The notes below the pieces were generated by a model. It did not search any database. It was not told where the DNA came from and saw only the letters and a program-made list of their open reading frames with translations. Shown piece by piece: positions 35,697-44,463 of a stretch of 64,000 nucleotides of DNA. Origin of the DNA: an uncultured Candidatus Saccharibacteria bacterium (lineage in GTDB: Bacteria > Patescibacteriota > Saccharimonadia > Saccharimonadales > Saccharimonadaceae); NCBI GenBank assembly GCA_938018005.1, contig CALIJG010000020.1, positions 62,001 to 126,000 on the forward strand, read 5' to 3'. The translations under genes were made by a program, and so were the position numbers. Each line of letters starts with the position of its first letter. Position 1 is the first letter of the stretch.

Positions 35697-37001
35697 ATGG
35701 TCAAGAAGAATTGCGAACCACTACCAGCCCCAGAAGAACAACCATCGCCAGATGAACAGCAGTCTCGTCGCCTAAAACGCGGGGCTGTAATTGCTAGTGT
35801 TGCACTGACAACTCCTCTGGTGTTATACGGTGCCTACAATAGTCTCCCAGATTTCTACCCAGGCAACGACCCACTACCGGCCTGCAGCGACACCGAGCTA
35901 GACGACAGCGTCGACCTTGGCCACGACAAACCAGCCGTCGACCATACACGCACACTGAGCGACCTTCCGTTCAGTTCTCAAGATGAGGCGTGGGAGCATG
36001 CCTTCCGTGATAGTGGCATTGATGTAAATGGCTATTCTGAGGGCGCACCGGCTCTTACTGCTACTAAGGTGAAGATATCAGGAGGGGAGACAGATGTACT
36101 CTATTCTGGCGTTATAACCTACTCTGCAAACGATCGTGAGCAGGGCCACCCCATTATTCTCACCGTCGTCAATACAGAGGATCTCGAGAATCTCACCCCG
36201 GATAATATTGGCATTATTACGATAGGCTCCAATGAGTCAGAATTTCATCCCAATGGTGGCTGCACCATGCCGATGCCTGGCCCTTATGATACCTCTCACA
36301 AGCATATTGTCGCTCTGACTCTTGCTGAAAAAAATGAGAACCACGCCTATCGCCGAACCAGCCGCCAGATGTCGCTCGAAGTGAAAAATGGCGTCATTAC
36401 GACAATTGCTCAAGACGACCTCCTCGAGCAGCCACTCACTGTTGTAAATTATGGTAGCCAAGGTAATGAGCGCAAGATTGGCAAACCAGTCGTTGCATCT
36501 GGTTTTGTCGTTGGGTATAACGATGCTGCCCATACTAAGACACTACTCGTCTCATCAGAAGACGGCTTTGATGACCGCACAGGGCAGGGCTCGCCACTCT
36601 TTGTGCAGAGTAACCCAGATAACCCATATGAATTCCAGCTAGGCGGTCTCGTCGTGGAAGGTAGTGTAGCCAGCCCATCGTCGCAACAGCTAAAGCATTA
36701 CAACCTTGATATTACTGATGAAGAGATTGAAGAGTATGGTCTCCAGCTCATCACTGTCACTGACTCAGCAATCACTAAAGACCTTGTTACCAACCCAGAT
36801 GTCACAGAGAAGGCCGCTCAAGACGAAGCACAGCAGAGCACAGCCTCAAACACCAGTAGAAGCAATCTATATGCATCTGACAAGCCACGCCCATACTGGG
36901 AAGAGCCAGAAAACCAGGCTCATAGCATCCCCAAGTACTATGTTGATCCAAACGCTACTTCAGACAAGCAGCCAACACGTAGCGACACAGCTCAGCTCTA
37001 G
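35697..37001 (+). CDS. exported pseudoprotease, paralogue of the neighbouring trypsin-like protease
   Basis: A 434-residue protein is read from ATG 35697 (an in-frame start at 35658 is less likely). A TATAAT-like element lies about ten bases upstream, so the mRNA may be leaderless. It has a membrane segment (about residues 28-46) and the shared LPAC segment after it. The positions equal to the catalytic His, Asp and Ser of the neighbour read as TVVNTE, KHIVALTL and TGQGSPLF, so all three are lost. It is probably a binding protein, an inhibitor or a regulator of the active protease. The last 70 residues are Pro/Ser/Thr-rich. Confidence 0.6.
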   Translation: MVKKNCEPLPAPEEQPSPDEQQSRRLKRGAVIASVALTTPLVLYGAYNSLPDFYPGNDPLPACSDTELDDSVDLGHDKPAVDHTRTLSDLPFSSQDEAWEHAFRDSGIDVNGYSEGAPALTATKVKISGGETDVLYSGVITYSANDREQGHPIILTVVNTEDLENLTPDNIGIITIGSNESEFHPNGGCTMPMPGPYDTSHKHIVALTLAEKNENHAYRRTSRQMSLEVKNGVITTIAQDDLLEQPLTVVNYGSQGNERKIGKPVVASGFVVGYNDAAHTKTLLVSSEDGFDDRTGQGSPLFVQSNPDNPYEFQLGGLVVEGSVASPSSQQLKHYNLDITDEEIEEYGLQLITVTDSAITKDLVTNPDVTEKAAQDEAQQSTASNTSRSNLYASDKPRPYWEEPENQAHSIPKYYVDPNATSDKQPTRSDTAQL

Positions 37002-37881
37002 TACTCACTAGCGTATAACAGTGATTTCTTGCATATCTCTCACTTGAATAAATAATAAGTTCACTGCTTCATAACAGAGGAAAACATGGTGAAAAGTATT
37101 GTTCAGCCATAGGTTTTATGCGTGCTGGGCTATATAGGTATGCCTGGTGTAAGCGTGTGTCAATCACATAGCGTTTCAGCTTGCACCTCTACTTGTGTGT
37201 GCCGCGCACACACGTGCGCCCATCGCAAGCCACGATGTTGCTATAGCAACTATACTTCTCGATGCTCGTTTTTCTCATTGAGAAGTATGTAGTTGAGGGT
37301 GAAAAATTATCAACACACAAGGTATTGTATACTGCGCCAGAGAGCGTAGCAGCGCGGAGAAAGCCTTTTTATCAAACCTTACATGCAAGCCTCTCAGTCC
37401 CTATAGTAAGTTCTACAAGCAGGGCAAATCCGCCAGGATCGTGGCTACTACCAGAGATAATAGCTATCTTTGCCTTGGTAGCGCATGTCACAAACCAGAG
37501 CAATTCACAGCACCTTCGCGCACCAAAGTAAATCAGCTCAGAATAATTTCTAAGCAAGACTCTCACTGTTAGCTACTCCAACAAAAAAGCGCTCATAGTA
37601 AGGGTGGGCATCACTATGAGCGCTTGGTTTGCCCTTCGTCCCACCCAATCAGGGTATACGTGATCTACTCACACATACGAGATCCGCTGGACAAAGGGGT
37701 TAGTAAGCACACAACCCTGTCTAACGGTGCTGCAGTGGAGGGTAGATAACTACAGCACAGATTGTGTGCAACCTAACACGTTACCTTCGTGAAAACACTG
37801 GGGTAACTATGTTAAAATAGGGGGTATAAGGTACTTGAACGAGCTTGCGCTCAATCAATCACTTATGATACTAGCACCCGC
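37002..37881. other. 880-base stretch without a convincing gene
   Basis: No frame here has a ribosome site and plausible protein. It contains a perfect 13-bp inverted repeat, AAGCGCTCATAGT/ACTATGAGCGCTT (37587-37599/37613-37625), preceded by six A, which can act as a minus-strand terminator. A GTGTGTGC-type hairpin lies near 37193-37212. Around 37800 a TAAAAT element precedes the dprA region and may hold its promoter. A non-coding RNA in the stretch is possible but not shown. Confidence 0.4.
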
Positions 37882-37914
37882 TTGACAAAATGTCAACACT
37901 TTTCAGCACAAATC

Positions 37915-38793
37915 ATGCAACAGATCAATCACACCACACCACAAGCTCACCAATACCTCAATCCACTCTGCCATATTGCCAAGCCACCGCAGCAGATTCA
38001 CTACCTCGGTACACTACCCGAGGAACGCCGCCCGAGCGTGGCGATCGTTGGGTCGCGCCGGCCCACGCGCTATGGCCGGGAAGTGACGGAGCAATTTGCC
38101 CGCGAGCTAACCCGCCAAGGGGTGATCATCATCAGTGGGCTCGCCCTTGGGATTGACAGCATTGCACACCAGGCCTGCGTGGCAGTGGGTGGCACGACGA
38201 TCGCTGTGCTGGGCAATGGCCTGCCACGGATCTATCCGGCCAATCATACTGCACTTGCAGGTGATATCGTTGCCAAGGGTGGGGCAGTGGTCTCGGAGCA
38301 CTTGGCAGGGGATGGCTACCGCTTTGGCAGCTGGAGCTTCCTCGAGCGCAACCGCCTCGTCGCTGGCCTGGCCGATGTCGTTGTTATTACCGAGGCGGCC
38401 GAGCGCAGCGGCACGCTCAACACTGCTGCCCATGCACTCGAGCAAGGCAAGGACGTCTTTGCGGTGCCAGGCAACATCACCAGCCCACTCTCGCAGGGCT
38501 GCAATAACCTCCTCAAGCAAGGCGCTTTGCCCGCCACCAGCCCAGCCGACATCCTCGCTGTTATGACCATCACACCACCCCAGCGCCAGCAGAGCGAGAA
38601 TGCCACCCTACCACTGGGTAGTACACCGCTCGAGGCTGCCATCATCAAGCTGCTGCGCCAAGGCCTGCGCGACGGCGAAGAAATGCAGCGCCGCCTAGGC
38701 ACACCCATCAGTGAGTTTACTATTGCACTGACAATGCTAGAGATCAATGGCGTTATCCGCTCACTCGGTGCCAACCAGTGGACATTGGCTTAG
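37915..38793 (+). CDS. dprA: DNA-processing protein DprA
   Basis: From ATG 37915 (a TTG at 37882 is also possible) there are 292 residues. The Rossmann-like DprA core is present: VAIVGSRRPTRYGREVTEQF, ISGLALGIDSIAHQAC, VLGNGLPRIYPANH, ERNRLVAGLADVVVITEA and the SGTLNTAAHAL motif. DprA loads RecA on incoming single-stranded DNA during natural transformation, a pathway kept in Saccharibacteria. The C-terminal winged-helix region (from about residue 235) is present. No SAM domain is visible at the N-terminus, so the protein is of the short type. Confidence 0.95.
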   Translation: MQQINHTTPQAHQYLNPLCHIAKPPQQIHYLGTLPEERRPSVAIVGSRRPTRYGREVTEQFARELTRQGVIIISGLALGIDSIAHQACVAVGGTTIAVLGNGLPRIYPANHTALAGDIVAKGGAVVSEHLAGDGYRFGSWSFLERNRLVAGLADVVVITEAAERSGTLNTAAHALEQGKDVFAVPGNITSPLSQGCNNLLKQGALPATSPADILAVMTITPPQRQQSENATLPLGSTPLEAAIIKLLRQGLRDGEEMQRRLGTPISEFTIALTMLEINGVIRSLGANQWTLA

Positions 38794-38796
38794 TAT

Positions 38797-38813
38797 TATG
38801 GTACAGTACCATA
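38797..38813. promoter_or_regulatory. perfect palindrome just before the phosphatidyltransferase gene
   Basis: TATGGTAC-A-GTACCATA is an 8+1+8 perfect palindrome, ending five bases before the ATG at 38818 and three bases after the dprA stop. It may be an operator, or a hairpin that limits translation start. Confidence 0.4.
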
Positions 38814-38817
38814 TACT

Positions 38818-39534
38818 ATGGCGACAGCAGAGCAAACCTCAAGACAACGCAAGCGCGAATATCACATGAGAGATATTCCTACTGTACCGAATGCAATCTC
38901 GGCTACTGGGCTTGGGCTAGTAGCTGCTGGTGCTAAGAAATTTGACACTGCAACAAAGGAGAATGACAAAGCTGGCCAGATCATTGGCGCACTCATGATA
39001 CTTGGTGGTCGTACATGTGACTTAGCAGATGGCCTAGCAGCGCGAAGTCTTGGCCAAGAGAATGACCTTGGTGCGGGGTTTGATGCTTTTTGCGACAAAT
39101 TCGGTATGGTAGTGATTGGTGTAATAGCAGGCAAAACCCATGTTGTGCCCAAATCAGTTCTAACAACAATTGCTGCTAAGAATGCCGTCAATACTGGCGC
39201 GACCGTCTATCATGGCCTCACAAATGATGAAGCCTTCCGTACGCCAAAATCAGGCAAGTTCAGTATGGCAGCAGATAATATAGCAATTGCTGCCTATTTT
39301 CTCAAGTCGCTCGCTCCTGAGGGGAGTAAGCTTGAGCGTTGTGCTGGTGTAGCAGCACTAGGGTCGTTTGCTGCAGGTGCTGTCCTTGGTGTCGCCGCTG
39401 CGAAAGACTATCTCACTGGCCACTATGCCAAAGCTAAAGACTACAGTAAATCTACCGAGTCCACCTCAGCAGCAAACACCCCACCACGGCAACCTCGCAC
39501 CCGTATGCGTCGCACACGCCGCGTGCGTGGGTGA
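38818..39534 (+). CDS. CDP-alcohol phosphatidyltransferase family protein
   Basis: This 238-residue protein has the full family signature DLADGLAARSLGQENDLGAG then FDAFCD, which matches DxxDGxxAR(x8)GxxxDxxxD, the metal and CDP-binding site. It contains several hydrophobic stretches (about residues 20-32, 45-62, 95-112) as expected for this membrane-embedded group. The family makes phospholipid head-group links, such as phosphatidylglycerol phosphate. The tail is Arg/Pro-rich (PRTRMRRTRRVRG). Many CPR genomes lack full lipid synthesis, so the substrate may be host-derived lipid, which is inference. Confidence 0.8.
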   Translation: MATAEQTSRQRKREYHMRDIPTVPNAISATGLGLVAAGAKKFDTATKENDKAGQIIGALMILGGRTCDLADGLAARSLGQENDLGAGFDAFCDKFGMVVIGVIAGKTHVVPKSVLTTIAAKNAVNTGATVYHGLTNDEAFRTPKSGKFSMAADNIAIAAYFLKSLAPEGSKLERCAGVAALGSFAAGAVLGVAAAKDYLTGHYAKAKDYSKSTESTSAANTPPRQPRTRMRRTRRVRG

Positions 39535-39749
39535 TGCGATTGATGATTCGTGTAGCATTCTTTATCGACAGCCAGACTTCTTATATATTTTCCGCACTAT
39601 CAGCAATGCCCCTGCCTATAGACCAGGGAGGGGGAGAGGGTATTCTTAATGTATCCAATTTGCATTCCATTCTACTTTGCGGTATCATAGGCGCTTGATT
39701 AGATAGATTAACAGCAAGCATATAACTATAACAAGCGAGTAGATAATCA

Positions 39750-42125
39750 ATGAGCAAACACACACAACTAGTCATCGTCGAGAGCCCAGCCAAGGCCAAG
39801 ACAATCGAGCGCTACCTGGGCGGGGAATATCAGGTGCTCTCGAGCGTAGGGCACATTCGTGCCATCCCCAAAAAGACCAAGGATGGACAACCGCCGATCG
39901 ATATCAAAAACGACTTCAAGACCGTCTACGAGATCGATCCAGACAAGAAGAAGGTCATCACCGAGCTCAAAAAGGCTGTAAAGGCAGTTGGAGCAGATCA
40001 TGTGTGGCTTGCAACCGATGAAGACCGCGAGGGGGAGGCGATTGCCTGGCACCTGTGCGAAGTCCTTGGCCTAGACCCGCAGCGCACCAAGCGCATCACG
40101 TTCCATGAGATTACCAAGCCCGCCATCGAGGCAGCCATCAAACAACCTCGCACCGTAGATATGCAGCTCGTGGAGGCGCAGCAGGCACGGCAGATCCTCG
40201 ACCGCATCGTAGGCTTCGAGCTAAGCCCTGTGGTGTGGCGCAAGGTGCCGGGTGGCAAATCAGCTGGCCGTGTGCAAAGCCCAGCGGTCCGCCTGCTTGT
40301 GGAGCGTGAGCGTGAGATTCGTGACTTTGCGAGTAGTGCACAGTTCCGCGTAACAGCGCATTTTGCCGTAGATGGCGAGGAGCTCAAGGCCGAGCTCAAG
40401 CAGCGCTTCGACAGCGAGCAAACCGCCCACGATTTCTTAACGGGGCTGAGTGGCGCTCGTTTCACCGTCAGCAGCATTACCAAGACGCCCAGTACGCGCA
40501 ACCCCGCTGCACCATTTACCACCAGTACCCTCCAACAGGAGGCCAATAGTAAGCTTGGCATGGGCAGCCGCGCTACCATGGCGAGTGCTCAGAAACTCTA
40601 CCAAGAGGGGCTCATTACCTATATGCGTACCGATAGCGTCAATCTCAGCCGTCAGGCCATTGCCGCAAGCCGTACATACATTACTCAGCACTTTGGTGCC
40701 GACTATTCACACAGTCGCACCTTCACCACGAAGTCAGCTGGTGCCCAAGAGGCTCACGAAGCCATCCGCCCGACCGATATCGCCCGCGAATCCGTCGCTG
40801 GCAGCAGTTACGACCAAAAGCTCTACGACCTCATCCGCCGGCGCACCCTAGCCAGCCAAATGGCCGCTGCGAAGCTAGAGAACACCACCATTACCATCAG
40901 CATCGACAGCACACAGCTGAGGCTAGAGAAAACACTCGTCTTTGAGGCAAAGGGTCAGACAGTGCTGTTTGACGGCTTTTTGCGCGTCTATGGCGGTAAG
41001 GATTCGACCATCCTGCCATCAGTCAGCCAGCACACAATTCTTGAACTTACACAGGCCGAGGCGCGGCAGGTCTTTGCTCGCCCACCAGCGCGCTATACCG
41101 AGGGGACGCTCGTCAAGAAGCTTGAAGAGCTTGGTATTGGTCGGCCCAGCACATACGCCACCATCATGAACACCATCCAGACTCGTGGCTATGCTGAGCG
41201 AGGCGAGAGCGAGGGTGAACCACGTGATGTCATCGTCCTGGAGCGTACGGGCGAGATCCCAAGCGATGATACCCCTGTCGTCACTCGTCGCATCGTCCAA
41301 GAAAAAACTGGTGCTACCCGTGGCAAACTACTGCCAACCCCAGCGGGAGAGCTAATCGCTGGCTTCTTGACGAACCATTTCGACCCCATCATTGACTATG
41401 GCTTCACCGCCCGCGTCGAGACCGATTTCGATGACATCGCTGCCAGCAAGCTTGCGCGCAATGCCATGCTGCGCCAATTTTACGAGCCCTTCCACGAGCT
41501 CATCGAAAAATCCGGCGACATCGACCGCAGCACTGTTGGCGCTCACCGCGAGGTTGGCACTCACCCCAAGACTGGCAAGCCGATCTTCGCCCGCTTTGGG
41601 CGCTTTGGGCCAATGCTACAGCTAGGCAGTAGCGATGATAAGACAACTAAGCCACAGTTTGCGCCACTCCCCAAGGGTGAGCGCATCGAGACCGTCACGC
41701 TCGAGCAAGCTCTCAAGGCCTTCGAACTACCACGCACTGTTGGCACCACCGAGGATGGTCAGACCATCAAGGCAAACGTCGGGCGTTTTGGGCCGTATAT
41801 TCAGGTAGGCAAGCTCTACGTGAGCCTCAAGGAGCACGACCCGCGCGAAATTACCGAGGCCGAGGCTCGCGTGCTCTACGCCGCCAAGCTCAAGGCCGAG
41901 GCAGAGAAGCACATCGCCGATTTTGGCGCTATCAAAATCCTCAAGGGACGCTGGGGGCCATATGTGACTGACGGCAAGACCAACGCACGTATACCCAAGG
42001 ATACTGATCCAACAACTCTGGATGAGGCGCAAGCCCGCGAAATCTTGGCCGCCGCACCACCCAAACGCGGCCGGCGCAAGACCGCAGCCCGCACCACCAC
42101 CACGCGTAAGAAGCGCACCGCCTAG
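39750..42125 (+). CDS. topA: DNA topoisomerase I
   Basis: This 791-residue protein has an N-terminal TOPRIM domain (VIVESPAKAKTIERYLG and the acidic DEDREGEAIAWHL), the catalytic region with the active-site Tyr in GLITYMRTDSVNLS, and C-terminal repeats of the type FGRFGPMLQLG, FGPYIQVG and RWGPYVTDG. It relaxes negative supercoils by single-strand passage. The basic C-terminal tail (RKTAARTTTTRKKRT) is usual for this group. Length is normal. A terminator follows. Confidence 0.97.
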   Translation: MSKHTQLVIVESPAKAKTIERYLGGEYQVLSSVGHIRAIPKKTKDGQPPIDIKNDFKTVYEIDPDKKKVITELKKAVKAVGADHVWLATDEDREGEAIAWHLCEVLGLDPQRTKRITFHEITKPAIEAAIKQPRTVDMQLVEAQQARQILDRIVGFELSPVVWRKVPGGKSAGRVQSPAVRLLVEREREIRDFASSAQFRVTAHFAVDGEELKAELKQRFDSEQTAHDFLTGLSGARFTVSSITKTPSTRNPAAPFTTSTLQQEANSKLGMGSRATMASAQKLYQEGLITYMRTDSVNLSRQAIAASRTYITQHFGADYSHSRTFTTKSAGAQEAHEAIRPTDIARESVAGSSYDQKLYDLIRRRTLASQMAAAKLENTTITISIDSTQLRLEKTLVFEAKGQTVLFDGFLRVYGGKDSTILPSVSQHTILELTQAEARQVFARPPARYTEGTLVKKLEELGIGRPSTYATIMNTIQTRGYAERGESEGEPRDVIVLERTGEIPSDDTPVVTRRIVQEKTGATRGKLLPTPAGELIAGFLTNHFDPIIDYGFTARVETDFDDIAASKLARNAMLRQFYEPFHELIEKSGDIDRSTVGAHREVGTHPKTGKPIFARFGRFGPMLQLGSSDDKTTKPQFAPLPKGERIETVTLEQALKAFELPRTVGTTEDGQTIKANVGRFGPYIQVGKLYVSLKEHDPREITEAEARVLYAAKLKAEAEKHIADFGAIKILKGRWGPYVTDGKTNARIPKDTDPTTLDEAQAREILAAAPPKRGRRKTAARTTTTRKKRTA

Positions 42126-42143
42126 CCTGGCGACCTCTCATAT

Positions 42144-42178
42144 ACCAGCGGCTCCTCTGTACTGGCCGCTGGTTTTTC
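42144..42178 (+). terminator. terminator after topA
   Basis: ACCAGCGGC (42144-42152) pairs perfectly with GCCGCTGGT (42165-42173), followed by TTTTT. Confidence 0.8.
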
Positions 42179-42403
42179 TATGCCAGCCCGCATTGCTGCG
42201 AACCCGTCAACTGCCCCGTCATGCTCGCCACATCACTTGCAAATGAAAAGCCTCAAAAAATTGTTTACCATAAGCGTAAAGTGTGTGCTATAATAGTTCT
42301 ATGATGAAACGATTGACTTATATCACCTATTATTCTATAATCAAATGTAAGAAGTGCGAGTGGGCATTCGCAAGCAACTGAGAAGGAAATGGAGAACCGA
42401 ATC

Positions 42404-43489
42404 ATGAACCAATCAACCAAACAACCAACCGAAATTTTTGCCGCGTCGATCGCTACCATCCTTGATGCAGTCGGCGAAGAACACGACCGCGAGCGCGAGA
42501 TCATCGTGCGCCGCTTTGGCCTCAAAGAGCGCCGCGAAACGCTCGAGCAGATCGGCGAGCTGCTCGGTATTACGCGCGAGCGTGTCCGCCAGCTCGAGAA
42601 AGCCATCGTGGTGCGCCTCAAGCTTGCCGCCGAAGCAGGTGAGCTAGAGGGCCTACACGACGCCGAGCGTCTCATCATCCGCGACCTCTCCGAGAATGGC
42701 CGTGTGGGGCGCGTCTCAGACATCACACAGCGCCTGCTAGACGTTGAGACACCCACAGTGCAGCAGCGCGCCCACATTGCCTTCATCGGCGAAGTGTCGG
42801 CCCGCCTCACCCCCATCAACGAGACCGACAAATACCACCAAGGCCTGGCCATTGCCGAATACGGCGATGAGAAGGCGGTGCGAAGCCGTGTAGATGAGAT
42901 CGTTGCTGCCATCAAGCAGCATGGCGCGCCCATCAGCCTCGAAGCCCTGCATGACCAACTCACCTACGAGAACCCTAACCAAGTGCGCGGCCTCGCCAGC
43001 CTCTCTACCCAGTTGGCCCACCTCAAAGATATGTGGGGCCTGAGCAAGTGGCCAACCGTTAATCCCAAGAATATCCGCGACAAGATCTACGTCGTCCTGC
43101 TAGACGAAGGCAAGCCACTACACTTTAGCGAGATTGCTCAGCGCATCAAGGAGAGCACCTTCAAGCGCCGTAACGTCACCAAGCAAGCCATCCACAACGA
43201 GCTCATCAAAGACAAGCGCTTCATCCTCATCGGCCGTGGCATTTATGCGCTCGACATCTGGGGCTATAGCCAAGGCACCGTGGCTGATATCATTGCTGGT
43301 ATCTTGCGCGACGAGGGTGGCCCATTGCACCGCGACGAGATCGTCAAGCGCGTCCTCAAGAGCCGCCAGGTCAAGGAGACCACCATCCTCCTCAACCTCC
43401 AAAGCAAACCACTCTTCAAGCGCGTCGCCAAAGCCACCTACGCCCTCGAACCACCCAAGGAGCAAGCAGAGGCGGTCGCAGCAGCGTAG
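42404..43489 (+). CDS. sigma-70 region 4 fused to HARE-type helix-turn-helix domains
   Basis: This protein has 361 residues from ATG 42404 (an alternative ATG is at 42389). Residues 20-75 are a sigma region 4 (IIVRRFGLKERRETLEQIGE and LLGITRERVRQLEKA), which normally contacts the -35 box. Residues 190-350 hold two helix-turn-helix repeats, as in HARE-HTH domains (GKPLHFSEIAQRI and GGPLHRDEIVKRV). There is no region 2, so it is not a full sigma factor. It resembles the sigma4-HARE proteins seen in CPR and Chlamydiae, which may act with RNA polymerase or DNA-repair proteins. A TATAAT lies about 110 bases upstream, and a 26-codon frame at 42301 may be a leader peptide. Confidence 0.75.
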   Translation: MNQSTKQPTEIFAASIATILDAVGEEHDREREIIVRRFGLKERRETLEQIGELLGITRERVRQLEKAIVVRLKLAAEAGELEGLHDAERLIIRDLSENGRVGRVSDITQRLLDVETPTVQQRAHIAFIGEVSARLTPINETDKYHQGLAIAEYGDEKAVRSRVDEIVAAIKQHGAPISLEALHDQLTYENPNQVRGLASLSTQLAHLKDMWGLSKWPTVNPKNIRDKIYVVLLDEGKPLHFSEIAQRIKESTFKRRNVTKQAIHNELIKDKRFILIGRGIYALDIWGYSQGTVADIIAGILRDEGGPLHRDEIVKRVLKSRQVKETTILLNLQSKPLFKRVAKATYALEPPKEQAEAVAAA

Positions 43490-43512
43490 CTCTAGACAAA
43501 CAATACACCAAT

Positions 43513-43546
43513 AAGAGACGGAGCGATGAGAGCTTCGTCTCTTTTG
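43513..43546 (+). terminator. terminator after the sigma4-HARE gene
   Basis: AAGAGACG (43513-43520) pairs with CGTCTCTT (43536-43543), with an inner AGC/GCT extension and TTTT following. Confidence 0.7.
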
Positions 43547-43691
43547 GTTATAATAGGTATGGCTACAATAATGGTACGAGGTCTATCCAGGATAATTCAT
43601 CTCGATAGATGAAGCGCCTGGCAGGGTATTGGCTATTGGTTTTGGTCATAGCAAACGCAGTTTCTTATTCAATTTTGATATAACAGGTGGA

Positions 43692-43716
43692 ATATATATA
43701 TATATCATGCTAGAAT
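43692..43716 (+). promoter_or_regulatory. (AT)7 tract and -10 element before the methyltransferase gene
   Basis: An AT repeat (43692-43705) is followed by TAGAAT (43711-43716), ten bases before the ATG at 43726, so the mRNA may be leaderless. No good -35 box at the right distance is seen. Confidence 0.3.
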
Positions 43717-43725
43717 ACTGCCATT

Positions 43726-44463
43726 ATGACAATCTATTCATCTCACACCTACACCGTCACCGACCAAGCAGCCCGCTGGAACGCTAATTCCGCAGCACGT
43801 CTGCACGAATTAGGATCAAACGACGACCCATCGTATCGGGCGCTCTCGCATCTTATCCTGCAGAAACTGACCGGATTATTACCGGACGGTCATGGTAGCG
43901 TACTTGATGTTGGCTGTGGCATTGGGTTTTTGTCCAGCCATATTGCATCACTTGGTTTTACGGTAGTTGGAATTGATCCAGCTGATCAAGGTATTGAGAT
44001 TGCTTCCACAACGCATACACAGCCTCATCTTCAATTTGAAGCCACGTCTCTTGAAGACTATGCCTACAACCATCCCAACGCTTCCTTTGATGCACTCGTG
44101 GCAAATATGGTGTTGCATTGTGTGCCTAACCATTATTCATTCTTTGCTGCAGCAGCTCGGCTTCTTGCGGCTGACGGTGCGTTTATAGCAACATTGCCCA
44201 ACCCAGATACCTATCTGCCAGGAAGAAGCGATGTAGATGTATCTGACTATAACATGCAAACATCTTACGTCTTTGAAATCCCGTTTCGGATTCATGGCAA
44301 GGACGCGCATCCAGAGCGAGTTCTTTTCTTTCATCGGCCAATGAAGGAATATATTGCTGCGGCTACGGAGGCAGGATTAGCGGTGTCGGATTTCTCGGTG
44401 CCTGAGCAAATTGGTGTTGGGCGAGCCAAACGCATCTCAGTGCTCATCCTCACAAAAGCATAA
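43726..44463 (+). CDS. class I SAM-dependent methyltransferase
   Basis: This 245-residue protein has the SAM-binding motif VLDVGCGIGFLSSHI (about residues 62-76), the acidic loop GIDPAD, and the later motif LVANMVLHCV as in UbiE/UbiG-like methyltransferases. The acceptor cannot be told. It starts at ATG 43726. There is no ribosome site, which fits a leaderless transcript. Codon use is less GC-biased than the core genes around it. It stands alone between a terminator and a long empty stretch. Confidence 0.82.
   Translation: MTIYSSHTYTVTDQAARWNANSAARLHELGSNDDPSYRALSHLILQKLTGLLPDGHGSVLDVGCGIGFLSSHIASLGFTVVGIDPADQGIEIASTTHTQPHLQFEATSLEDYAYNHPNASFDALVANMVLHCVPNHYSFFAAAARLLAADGAFIATLPNPDTYLPGRSDVDVSDYNMQTSYVFEIPFRIHGKDAHPERVLFFHRPMKEYIAAATEAGLAVSDFSVPEQIGVGRAKRISVLILTKA

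Noticed and set aside
37262..37531. 89-residue plus-strand frame in the dprA upstream gap
   Set aside because: There is no ribosome site, composition is random and the opposite strand is equally open in part.
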